Assembly (NCBI GenBank): GCA_019414515.1
Contig: DXLX01000014.1
Coordinates: 1 to 15,187, forward strand
DNA length: 15,187 nt
Direction of reading: 5' to 3'
Source of the DNA: Collinsella sp.
GTDB lineage: Bacteria; Actinomycetota; Coriobacteriia; Coriobacteriales; Coriobacteriaceae
Positions within the stretch are counted from its first letter, which is position 1, and the number at the start of each line of letters is the position of its first letter. This document shows, piece by piece, positions 6,396-12,759 of the stretch. A program made the translations under genes and the position numbers. Below the pieces are notes generated by a model. That model searched no databases and had not been told where the DNA came from. It saw nothing but the letters and a program-made list of their open reading frames with translations.

Positions 6396-8756
6396 ATGGA
6401 CGCCGCAGCCCGTACCGCCCATGATTCCACCCTCCAGCCGTTTTCGGAGATGGAGCACTATAAACATGCCGATGAGCTGCCGCCCGAGATTATGGCGGAC
6501 AGCTACGACAAGCTGGAGCGTCTGTGCCTCAAATATATGAACGAGGACGACTTCTCCAATGTGGAGCAGGCCTACTGCTTTGCTGCCGAGAAGCACTGCA
6601 ACCAAAAGCGGCGCTCGGGTGAGATGTACATTAACCATCCCGTCGAGGTAGCTATCATTCTGGCTGACCTCAAGATGGACTGCGATGTGGTGTGCGCCGC
6701 GTTGCTGCACGATACCGTCGAGGACACCGAGACCTCGCTTGCCGATGTTTCGGGTCTGTTTGGCGAAACCGTGGCAGGGCTCGTCGACGGCGTGACCAAG
6801 CTCACCAACATTGAAGTCGACAGCATGGACGAGAAGCAGGCGCTTACGCTGCGCAAGATGTTCCTCGCCATGTCCAAGGACATCCGCGTCATCATCGTCA
6901 AGCTCGCCGACCGCCTGCATAACATGCGCACGCTTGCCGCTCTGCGCGAGGACCGCCGCCTGTTTAAGGCACGCGAGACCATGGACGTGTACGCGCCTTT
7001 GGCCGACCGCCTGGGCATGAGTTCAATCAAGTGGGAGCTCGAGGACCTGTCCTTTTTCTACTTGGAGCCCGATGCCTACCAGCGCATCGCGCGCATGGTA
7101 TCCGAGTCGCGCGAGGTTCGCGAGCGTTATCTGGCCGAGACCATCAAGACGCTCACCGATGAGCTCAATCGCATTGGTCTTGAGGGCTTTCAGATCAACG
7201 GTCGTTCCAAGCACTATTGGTCCATCTATCAAAAGATGAAGCGCAAGGGCAAGGAGTTCTCCGAGATTTACGACCTGGTGGCGCTGCGCGTCATCACTCA
7301 TTCGGTGCGCGATTGCTATTCCACGCTTGGTGCCGTGCATACCCTGTGGCATCCCATGCCCGGTCGTTTTAAAGACTATATCGCCATGCCCAAGGTCAAT
7401 AACTACCAATCGCTTCACACGACGGTTATCGGCCCCACGGCCCGTCCGCTCGAGATTCAGATTCGAACCTACGAAATGCACGAGCAGGCCGAGTATGGCA
7501 TCGCTGCCCACTGGCTGTATAAGAAGTCGGGCGGATCGTCTGCCTCCAAGACTAACGATGCGCAGCGTCTGGACGACCAGATCAACTGGCTCAAGCACTC
7601 ACTCGACTGGGCGGCGTCTGACGAGATCACCGATGCCAAGGAATACCTGCATTCGCTGAAGGTCGACTTGTTCGACCAGGAAATTTTTGTCTTTACGCCC
7701 AAGGGCGAGGTCATGGCGCTTCGTGCCGGCTCTACACCGCTCGACTTTGCCTACGCCGTTCATACCGAGGTCGGTAACCACTGTGTCGGCGCCAAAATCA
7801 ACGGTGCGGTGGCGCCGCTCACGCACGAGATCAAGACGGGTGACCGTGTCGAGATTCTGACTAACAAGAGCTCTAAGCCGTCGCGCGATTGGCTCAAGAT
7901 CGTCAAGACACCTTCGGCCAAGTCAAAGATTCGCCGTTATTTCACCGCCGCGACCAAGGATGACGACGCTGCCGCCGGCCGCGATATACTGGCCAAGGAC
8001 CTGCGTAAGCGCGGGTATGGCATCTCTACGCCACGATCCACGCGTGCGCTCAACGCCGTGGCGGAGCAGTTTAACTTCAAGCAGCTCGAGGACCTTTTTG
8101 CAGCCGTTGGCGCGGGCAAGGTCGCCCCGCGCGCTGTGGGCAATAAGGTCGAGCAAATCTTGGACCCCAAGCCCGAGGAACAGCTCACCAAGGCCGAGGC
8201 TATCGCCGAGGTCGTAAAGCAGCCCGCTCGCGGCTCCAACCGCAAGCCGCAAAAGCGCGGTAAGAGCGCCAGTAACGGCATTATCGTCAAGGGCGAGAGC
8301 AACAGCGGCCTGCTGGTCCGTCTGGCTCATTGCTGCAACCCCGTGACGGGCGACGACATCGTCGGCTTCATCACGCGCGGTCGTGGCGTTTCGGTGCATC
8401 GCGCCAACTGCCCCAACGTCAAGGGCCTTATGGAACATCCCGAGCGCATGATTGACGTAGAGTGGGATGGTGCTGCCGATACGCTTTTCCAGGTCGAGAT
8501 TGTGGTCGAGTGCCTGGACCGCATGGGCCTGCTCAAGGACGTCACCATCGCCATTGGCGATGCAGGCGGCAATATTCTTTCCGCCGCCACGTCGACCAAC
8601 CGCGAGGGTATTGCAACCTTGCGCTTTATGGTCGAGATCTCGGACGCGAGTGGTCTGGATCCGCTGCTGGCCTCTATCAGCAGCGTCGACTCGGTCTACG
8701 ACGCGCGCCGCCTGATGCCCGGCGAGGGTGGAGCCCAGCTTAAGCGCCGCGTTTAG
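6396..8756 (+). CDS. rel: Bifunctional (p)ppGpp synthetase/hydrolase Rel (RSH)
   Basis: 786 residues, full RSH length. The HD hydrolase domain has its metal residues: H81 (INHPVEVA), H105-D106 with E109-D110 (LLHDTVEDT) and D172 (KLADRLHNM). The synthetase domain follows, with EIYDLVALRVI, RFKDYIAMPKVNNYQSLHT (from R324) and EIQIRTYEMHEQAEYGIAAHW. The TGS domain is near 427-490 (EIFVFTPKGEVMALRAGSTP). The zinc/conserved-cysteine region has H645-C646-C647 and C672, and the ACT domain spans about 695-775. Both catalytic centres look intact, so it should make and degrade the alarmone in the cytoplasm, responding to uncharged tRNA on ribosomes. It is probably the only long RSH enzyme of the organism, hence the symbol rel; relA/spoT is the equivalent label. 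The start follows a GGGGAAGGGGA ribosome binding site and lies 15 nt after recJ, indicating co-transcription. Confidence 0.96.
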   Translation: MDAAARTAHDSTLQPFSEMEHYKHADELPPEIMADSYDKLERLCLKYMNEDDFSNVEQAYCFAAEKHCNQKRRSGEMYINHPVEVAIILADLKMDCDVVCAALLHDTVEDTETSLADVSGLFGETVAGLVDGVTKLTNIEVDSMDEKQALTLRKMFLAMSKDIRVIIVKLADRLHNMRTLAALREDRRLFKARETMDVYAPLADRLGMSSIKWELEDLSFFYLEPDAYQRIARMVSESREVRERYLAETIKTLTDELNRIGLEGFQINGRSKHYWSIYQKMKRKGKEFSEIYDLVALRVITHSVRDCYSTLGAVHTLWHPMPGRFKDYIAMPKVNNYQSLHTTVIGPTARPLEIQIRTYEMHEQAEYGIAAHWLYKKSGGSSASKTNDAQRLDDQINWLKHSLDWAASDEITDAKEYLHSLKVDLFDQEIFVFTPKGEVMALRAGSTPLDFAYAVHTEVGNHCVGAKINGAVAPLTHEIKTGDRVEILTNKSSKPSRDWLKIVKTPSAKSKIRRYFTAATKDDDAAAGRDILAKDLRKRGYGISTPRSTRALNAVAEQFNFKQLEDLFAAVGAGKVAPRAVGNKVEQILDPKPEEQLTKAEAIAEVVKQPARGSNRKPQKRGKSASNGIIVKGESNSGLLVRLAHCCNPVTGDDIVGFITRGRGVSVHRANCPNVKGLMEHPERMIDVEWDGAADTLFQVEIVVECLDRMGLLKDVTIAIGDAGGNILSAATSTNREGIATLRFMVEISDASGLDPLLASISSVDSVYDARRLMPGEGGAQLKRRV

Positions 8757-8792
8757 TCGCGACGAACGTGTCACATTATCGATATTCGCTAC

Positions 8793-8820
8793 ACTCGAGG
8801 CATCGTTTGATGCCTCGAGT
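8793..8820 (+). other. Perfect 12-bp hairpin between rel and the hydrolase gene
   Basis: ACTCGAGGCATC (8793-8804) and GATGCCTCGAGT (8809-8820) are perfect reverse complements around GTTT. Only TTCTAT follows, so this is a weak terminator at best. A TACACT sequence at 8790-8795 could be a -10 box but would place the start of transcription inside the stem. The element sits just before the ribosome binding site at 8831-8838. Confidence 0.6.
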
Positions 8821-8840
8821 TCTATAGAGAGGAGAGGGAC

Positions 8841-9524
8841 ATGAGTGCTGTGTCCTTGGATTTAACTCCCAAGGGATCGGTCGAGATTGAGACGCTCGTA
8901 AACGGTCCCATTCAGACCAATAGCTATGCTGTTATTTCGGACAATGAGTGCGTGATTATCGACCCCGCATGGGAAGGCGAGCGTTTGGTGGAGCATATTC
9001 GAGCCGAACATGCCGGTGTACGCGTGCTTGGCGCCGTATGCACTCATGGCCATGCCGATCATGTTGGTGGTGTTGCCGGCGTGCGAACCACCGTTGGCGA
9101 GGGCTGCCAGTATGAGCTGTGTGCCAAGGATGTGGCGGTGCCGCATGCGAACATCGAGGAACAGCGAGCTATGTGGGGCATTGAGACGCCTGACCCCGGG
9201 GAGCCGACGCGCCTGCTCGCCGAAGGCGATGCTATCGAGGTGGGCGATATCTGCCTGCAGGTGATCGAGACGCCAGGGCATACGCCGGGCGGGATCGTCT
9301 TGTTTGCTGCCACCGAGCAGGGGAACATTGCCTTTGTGGGCGACACACTATTCCCGGGCAGCCACGGCCGCACCGATCTTTCTGGAGGAGACGAGGCGGC
9401 GATTCTGCGCTCGCTCTCCAAGCTCGCCCGGCTTCTCCCGCCCGATACCGTTTGCCTAACCGGCCATGGCGATTCGACCACCATGGCACGCGAGCTCATG
9501 CAGAACCCTTTCATGCAGGTGTAG
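8841..9524 (+). CDS. MBL-fold metallohydrolase, glyoxalase II-like
   Basis: 227 residues from ATG with GGAGAGGG just upstream. The metallo-beta-lactamase metal site is complete: HGHADH (residues 69-74), H147 in TPGHTPGG, D168 in VGDTLF and H209 in TGHGD. The short form, with NGPIQTNSYAVI at the start and no glyoxalase II C-terminal substrate domain, resembles the YcbL-type hydroxyacylglutathione hydrolase-like family, cytoplasmic zinc/iron thioester hydrolases. Its real substrate is unknown, and glutathione is often absent in such bacteria, so a different thiol ester is possible. It lies 84 nt downstream of rel, separated by a strong hairpin, so it may be read through from rel or have its own promoter. 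Confidence 0.9.
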   Translation: MSAVSLDLTPKGSVEIETLVNGPIQTNSYAVISDNECVIIDPAWEGERLVEHIRAEHAGVRVLGAVCTHGHADHVGGVAGVRTTVGEGCQYELCAKDVAVPHANIEEQRAMWGIETPDPGEPTRLLAEGDAIEVGDICLQVIETPGHTPGGIVLFAATEQGNIAFVGDTLFPGSHGRTDLSGGDEAAILRSLSKLARLLPPDTVCLTGHGDSTTMARELMQNPFMQV

Positions 9525-9554
9525 CTTTATAGTCAGCTCCTGAAGCACGAGAAG

Positions 9555-9630
9555 CGTCCAAACGTCAAGCTATTTTTCCCCAACGGGTCGATTCCGTAGG
9601 GCAAACGGTCAAAAAAAGTCTGTTTGGACG
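9555..9630. repeat. Nested inverted repeats upstream of the fba promoter
   Basis: CGTCCAAAC (9555-9563) is the reverse complement of GTTTGGACG (9622-9630), and a further G-U pair extends it inward. Inside lies a second imperfect stem: CCCAACGG (about 9580-9587) with CCGTAGGG (9594-9601), one mismatch. It lies before the predicted fba promoter, so it is more likely the 3' end of the hydrolase transcript or a DNA site than an fba leader. Confidence 0.4.
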
Positions 9631-9650
9631 ATATTCGTGAACAAACGAAC

Positions 9651-9679
9651 GTTTATGCTCGGGTACGCCGTGGTAAAAT
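9651..9679 (+). promoter_or_regulatory. Extended -10 promoter of fba
   Basis: TGGTAAAAT (9671-9679) is an extended -10 element. GTTTAT (9651-9656), 17 nt upstream, is a weak -35. An inverted repeat, TTCGT-N6-ACGAA (9634-9649), just upstream of the -35 could be a regulator site. The predicted transcript starts about 35 nt before the fba start codon. Confidence 0.5.
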
Positions 9680-9719
9680 CTCAGGCGTTATCGGAGCAAC
9701 CTTACAGGAGGTTTCTTTT

Positions 9720-10586
9720 ATGCTCGTCAACGCAGCAGACATGCTCAAGAAGGCCGAGGCCGGCAAGTACGCTCTCGGTGCCTTCAACACCAACAACCTC
9801 GAGTGGACCCTGGCTATTCTCCAGGCCGCCGAGGAGGCCAAGTCTCCGCTGATCCTTCAGTGCACCGCTGGTGCCGCTAAGTGGATGGGCGGTTTCAAGG
9901 TCTGCGCCGACATGGTCAAGGCTGCCGTCGAGGCCACGGGCGTTACCGTTCCCGTCGCCCTTCACCTCGATCACGGTTCTTACGAGGACTGCTTCAAGTG
10001 CATCGAGGCCGGCTTCACGTCCATCATGTATGACGGCTCTCACGAGGAGACCTTCCAGCTTAACCTCGACCGCACCAAGGAGCTCGTTGAGCTTGCCCAC
10101 TCCAAGGGCATGTCCATCGAGGCCGAGGTCGGCGGCATCGGCGGCACCGAGGACGGCGTGACCTCCAACGGCGAGCTCGCTGACCCTGCTGAGTGCAAGC
10201 AGATTGCTGACCTGGGCGTCGACTTCCTCGCCTGCGGCATCGGCAACATCCACGGCGTGTATCCCGCCGACTGGGCTGGCCTTTCCTTCGAGCGTCTGGG
10301 CGAGATCAAGGCTCAGACCGGCGACCTGCCCCTCGTTCTGCACGGTGGTACCGGCATCCCCGAGGATCAGATCAAGAAGGCCATCTCCCTGGGCATCTCC
10401 AAGATCAACGTCAACACCGACCTGCAGCTCGTCTTCGCCAAGGGCGTCCGCGAGTACATCGAGGCTGGCAAGGATCAGCAGGGCAAGGGCTTTGATCCCC
10501 GCAAGCTCCTCAAGCCTGGTCGCGACAACATCGTTGCCCGCACCAAGGAGCTCATGGAGGAGTTTGGCTCCGTCAACAAGGCGTAA
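9720..10586 (+). CDS. fba: Class II fructose-bisphosphate aldolase
   Basis: 288 residues, the usual size of the compact class II aldolases. It cleaves fructose 1,6-bisphosphate to DHAP and glyceraldehyde 3-phosphate, in glycolysis and gluconeogenesis. HLDHG gives the catalytic D84 and metal ligand H85. H178 (GNIHGVYP) and H208 (LHGGTGIP) complete the zinc site, and IEAEVGGIGG and INVNTDLQ form the phosphate and substrate loops. The spacing of the three histidines fits the class IIB/GatY-like group, so tagatose-bisphosphate aldolase is an alternative. However, the stand-alone context and the codon use typical of a highly expressed gene favour the glycolytic enzyme. ATG 9720 is preceded by AGGAGG (9706-9711) with 8 nt spacing; the in-frame extension to 9624 crosses the promoter and is not used. 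Confidence 0.94.
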   Translation: MLVNAADMLKKAEAGKYALGAFNTNNLEWTLAILQAAEEAKSPLILQCTAGAAKWMGGFKVCADMVKAAVEATGVTVPVALHLDHGSYEDCFKCIEAGFTSIMYDGSHEETFQLNLDRTKELVELAHSKGMSIEAEVGGIGGTEDGVTSNGELADPAECKQIADLGVDFLACGIGNIHGVYPADWAGLSFERLGEIKAQTGDLPLVLHGGTGIPEDQIKKAISLGISKINVNTDLQLVFAKGVREYIEAGKDQQGKGFDPRKLLKPGRDNIVARTKELMEEFGSVNKA

Positions 10587-10590
10587 GCGT

Positions 10591-10709
10591 CGTTAAACTT
10601 CCCGCCGGAAGCCCCGTCCCCCTACACTGTTTCCTTTGCGCTCACCTGGCTTTGCCAGAAGTCACGCCAAGGAAACAGTTCCGGGGGACGGGGCTTCCTT
10701 CGTTTAACG
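10591..10709. repeat. Large 119-nt palindromic element downstream of fba
   Basis: Four consecutive stem blocks form one long hairpin. CGTTAAAC (10591-10598) pairs with GTTTAACG (10702-10709). A 16-bp GC-rich block (10607-10622) pairs exactly with 10683-10698. ACTGTTTCCTT (10626-10636) pairs with AAGGAAACAGT (10669-10679). The tip is CTGGC-TTT-GCCAG (10646-10658). It probably ends fba transcription, since TTCGTTT follows the GC stem, but it is far larger than a normal terminator and looks like an intergenic palindromic repeat. Confidence 0.75.
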
Positions 10710-10742
10710 CCGCAGGGTTACGAGTCTGAATTAAGGTGGCTA

Positions 10743-10831
10743 CTGGCTTCGCCAGAAGTCGCGCAATGGGAAAAGCTCCGGGTGAACGGGGCCTCCTTTG
10801 TTAACTCGCTACAGGGTTACTGGGCTGAATT
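10743..10831. repeat. Degenerate direct repeat of the palindrome's right half
   Basis: This stretch aligns along its length with 10646-10732, by eye about three quarters identical and offset by 97-99 nt. Shared blocks are GCCAGAAGTC, CTCCGG/TTCCGG, ACGGGGC, TCCTT, CAGGGTTAC and CTGAATT. The small tip hairpin is retained, CTGGC-TTC-GCCAG, with only the loop changed, but no matching left arm exists. Together with the previous element it fills the 270-nt gap before the next gene. Confidence 0.65.
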
Positions 10832-10873
10832 CATTTTTATAGGTACCGTTCAGCGGCGTTGATGGCTCCCTTG

Positions 10874-10902
10874 TTGGGGCTTTCTTTCTATCTCGTTACA
10901 AT
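10874..10902 (+). promoter_or_regulatory. Possible promoter of the transglutaminase gene
   Basis: TTGGGG (10874-10879) and TACAAT (10897-10902) are spaced by 17 nt. The -10 box overlaps the ATG at 10901, so if this promoter is real, that codon would not be transcribed in full and translation must begin further in, for example at GTG 10937. Confidence 0.3.
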
Positions 10903-12370
10903 GGACTCCAGGAGTTCGAATGACTTGGAGTTTGGTGTGGCTGTTATTGATGTGCTGCCTTCGGATGGGAAGGTTATTGACGAGGGTCCTGTTGGTTGCT
11001 CTGTTGATGTTTGCTGTGATGATTTTCGCCATCTCGATATTGGGCTACCGCCTGAGATTCTTCGTCTTAAGGATGCCGGGTATTTGACGCAGGCTGTTGC
11101 CGCCTGCGATCGCCTTTTGGAGCAGAACCCTGAGCCTTCGCTGGCTGCCTGCGTTCGCGCCGAGCGGTATCGCATGATCGAGACGCCGCTTCATTTTTCG
11201 GTGTCGCGTGATCGGGCTATCGAGATGATCCGCGAGGAGTGGCCTGAGTTTACCGAAGAGCAGTTTGACGACCTGATTGACCGCAAGCGTATCGATTGGC
11301 GCTTTATCGATGGCGAGCTGTTCGTTCTTGACAACTTCCTTGATTCTTTGCGCGTGTATCCCAAGGAGGTTCCGGGTCTGCGTCCCGATTCTGCGGATGG
11401 AATTGCGCTGCGCAACCAGATGCTCGAGGAGATGGAGTCGCAGGGCGGGCTGTCTCGCACCATTACGCTTAAGGCATGCGTGTCTGTCCCCGGTGCTTTG
11501 GAGGGGGAGACCGTTCGCGCGTGGCTTCCCGTTGCCGCCGCCTGCCGCCAGCAGTCCCAGGTCGAGATACTTGATATGACGCCGGAGGGGGCCATTGCTC
11601 CTGCGAGCGCCTCGGCGCGTACTGCCTCGTGGGTCTCCTCGACCGATCGCACATTCTCGGTGACCTATCGCTATCAAATCGATGCCGCTTATCGCGATAT
11701 CTATGGGGGTGCACTTCCAGCGCATCCCTGTATGGACGCGCCGTTGCCCGAAGATATTTCCGAGGACCGTCCGCACATTGCATTCACGCCGTATCTGCAG
11801 CAGCTGACGGCCGGTGTTGTTGACGGACTCGAGGATCCGCTCGATCGCGCCCGTGCTATCTATGATTACCTGACGCAGCATATCGACTATCGCTATCAGC
11901 CGCCGTACCTGCTTTTGGGATCTATTGCCGATGACTGCGCGCATTCGCTCCGTGGCGATTGCGGCGTTATGGCGCTCACGTTCATCACCATGTGCCGTAT
12001 CGCGGGCGTGCCTGCCCGTTGGCAGAGCGGCCTGTATGTTGCGCCCGATTCGGTGGGGCCGCACGACTGGGCAGAGTTCTATACGCCGCAGACCGGTTGG
12101 CTCAACGCCGACGTGTCATTTGGATCTTCTGCTCGCAGGATGGGGGAGGAGTGGCGCCGCCATCACTACTTTGGCAATCTCGACCCGTGGCGTATGGTGG
12201 CCAACAATCGATTCCAGGCAGAGTTTGAGCCCTCTTTCGACGGCATGCGCGAGGACCCTTACGATAACCAGATGGGTGAGGCTTCGGTCGACGGTCGCGG
12301 ATGCCGTCAGCGTGAGATGCTCCGCACGGTCGAACTCATCGAAATGCTCGAAGTTCCATTTTCGGACTAA
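10901..12370 (+). CDS. Transglutaminase-like domain protein
   Basis: Up to 489 residues from ATG 10901. The C-terminal part has the transglutaminase core (PF01841) with an intact papain-like triad: C354 in GDCGVMA, H388 in GPHDWAEFY and D404 in LNADVSFG. The preceding helix is RARAIYDYLTQHIDYRY. The N-terminal third (LPPEILRLKDAGYLTQAVA, FTEEQFDDLIDRKRIDWRFI) matches the helical region seen in related Firmicutes and Actinomycetota proteins. There is no signal peptide or membrane segment in this frame, so it is probably cytoplasmic; bacterial members are usually proteases or amidases rather than cross-linkers, and the substrate is unknown. The start is uncertain: TTG 10859, ATG 10862, ATG 10901 and GTG 10937 (with GGAG at 10927-10930) are all in frame. 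The first 50 codons are T-rich at third positions. Confidence 0.85.
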   Translation: MDSRSSNDLEFGVAVIDVLPSDGKVIDEGPVGCSVDVCCDDFRHLDIGLPPEILRLKDAGYLTQAVAACDRLLEQNPEPSLAACVRAERYRMIETPLHFSVSRDRAIEMIREEWPEFTEEQFDDLIDRKRIDWRFIDGELFVLDNFLDSLRVYPKEVPGLRPDSADGIALRNQMLEEMESQGGLSRTITLKACVSVPGALEGETVRAWLPVAAACRQQSQVEILDMTPEGAIAPASASARTASWVSSTDRTFSVTYRYQIDAAYRDIYGGALPAHPCMDAPLPEDISEDRPHIAFTPYLQQLTAGVVDGLEDPLDRARAIYDYLTQHIDYRYQPPYLLLGSIADDCAHSLRGDCGVMALTFITMCRIAGVPARWQSGLYVAPDSVGPHDWAEFYTPQTGWLNADVSFGSSARRMGEEWRRHHYFGNLDPWRMVANNRFQAEFEPSFDGMREDPYDNQMGEASVDGRGCRQREMLRTVELIEMLEVPFSD

Positions 12371-12382
12371 TCAACAGAAAGC

Positions 12383-12391
12383 TGTGATAAA
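12383..12391 (+). promoter_or_regulatory. Weak extended -10 upstream of tRNA-Leu
   Basis: TGTGATAAA (12383-12391) has a TG extension and a poor -10 hexamer about 19 nt before the tRNA. The -35 is not recognisable. The tRNA may instead be read through from the preceding gene, as no terminator is visible between them. Confidence 0.25.
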
Positions 12392-12409
12392 CTAACTCAC
12401 GCATTACGT

Positions 12410-12496
12410 GCCCGAGTGGCGGAATTGGCAGACGCAGTGGACTCAAAATCCACCGTTGGCAACAACGTGCGAGTTCGAGTCTCGCCTCGGGCACCA
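12410..12496 (+). tRNA. tRNA-Leu (anticodon CAA)
   Basis: All parts of a class II tRNA are present. The acceptor stem is GCCCGAG (12410-12416) with CTCGGGC (12486-12492). The anticodon stem is GTGGA/TCCAC (12437-12441/12449-12453) around the loop CTCAAAA, giving anticodon CAA at 12444-12446, which reads UUG leucine codons. A long variable arm lies near 12454-12468 and the T arm is GCGAG-TTCGAGT-CTCGC (12469-12485). CCA is encoded at 12494-12496. The long variable arm and the GGAATTGGCAGACG D-arm are typical of tRNA-Leu. Confidence 0.96.
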
Positions 12497-12515
12497 TACA
12501 TGCAACTGAGCGTTC

Positions 12516-12538
12516 AAGGGGGTCAAGACCCCCTTTTT
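12516..12538 (+). terminator. Intrinsic terminator of tRNA-Leu
   Basis: AAGGGGGTC (12516-12524) pairs with GACCCCCTT (12527-12535) and the T-tract TTTTT (12534-12538) follows at once. It lies 20 nt after the tRNA and separates it from the infC operon. Confidence 0.9.
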
Positions 12539-12568
12539 CGTGTACGTAATGTGATAGCGCACTATACG

Positions 12569-12577
12569 TGTTATTAT
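12569..12577 (+). promoter_or_regulatory. Extended -10 promoter of infC-rpmI-rplT
   Basis: TGTTATTAT (12569-12577) is an extended -10 box, lying after the tRNA terminator and giving a start of transcription near 12584. The -35 region (about 12549-12554) is weak. This predicts a leader of roughly 175 nt before infC. Confidence 0.45.
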
Positions 12578-12583
12578 TCGCAA

Positions 12584-12759
12584 GGCGTTGTTCCCGCAAT
12601 GCCCTAAAGAGGAACCCGAGGGTTCCCACCTTTTGGCGCCAATGAGCAGCTGACTGGTCATACAACTTAGATTCCCTTCCTCGTATCGAGGATGTCTATG
12701 TGTACGACCTGGTTGCAAAGAAGCGCCGGGTTATTTTTTTATGAATGGAGGTAGGGAAA
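12584..12759 (+). promoter_or_regulatory. Structured infC leader, candidate attenuation region
   Basis: The untranslated leader contains successive structures: GGAACCC-GA-GGGTTCC (12611-12626), the palindrome TTGGCGCCAA (12633-12642), CCTCG-TAT-CGAGG (12679-12691) and then the terminator-like hairpin at 12707-12740. In Bacillus subtilis the equivalent operon is controlled by binding of L20 to a leader that ends in a terminator. This leader has the same overall layout; I could not match it to a specific Rfam family by eye. Confidence 0.5.
12707..12740 (+). terminator. Candidate attenuator terminator before infC
   Basis: ACCTGGT (12707-12713) pairs with GCCGGGT (12725-12731), including G-U pairs. 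After a bulged T, GC (12715-12716) pairs with GC (12723-12724), closing an AAAGAA loop. The tail TTATTTTTTT (12731-12740) follows, only 6 nt before the GGAGG of infC. A terminator this close to a ribosome binding site is most easily read as conditional. Confidence 0.6.

Noticed and set aside
7923..8774. 283-codon minus-strand frame opposite the rel C-terminus
   Set aside because: Antisense to the TGS-ACT part of Rel, without recognisable motifs or a ribosome binding site.
9624..9719. N-terminal extension of fba to 9624
   Set aside because: The extension crosses the predicted promoter, while ATG 9720 has AGGAGG at ideal spacing and aligns with class II aldolase N-termini.
10591..10831. CRISPR array after fba
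   Set aside because: The repeats are two diverged copies about 97 nt apart without regular short spacers, and no cas gene is present.
12336..12718. Minus-strand frames across tRNA-Leu and the infC leader
   Set aside because: They run antisense through a tRNA and a terminator and show no coding features.
12745..12759. ATG 12745 as the infC start
   Set aside because: It overlaps the only good ribosome binding site and adds five residues not expected for IF-3; ATA 12760 fits better.
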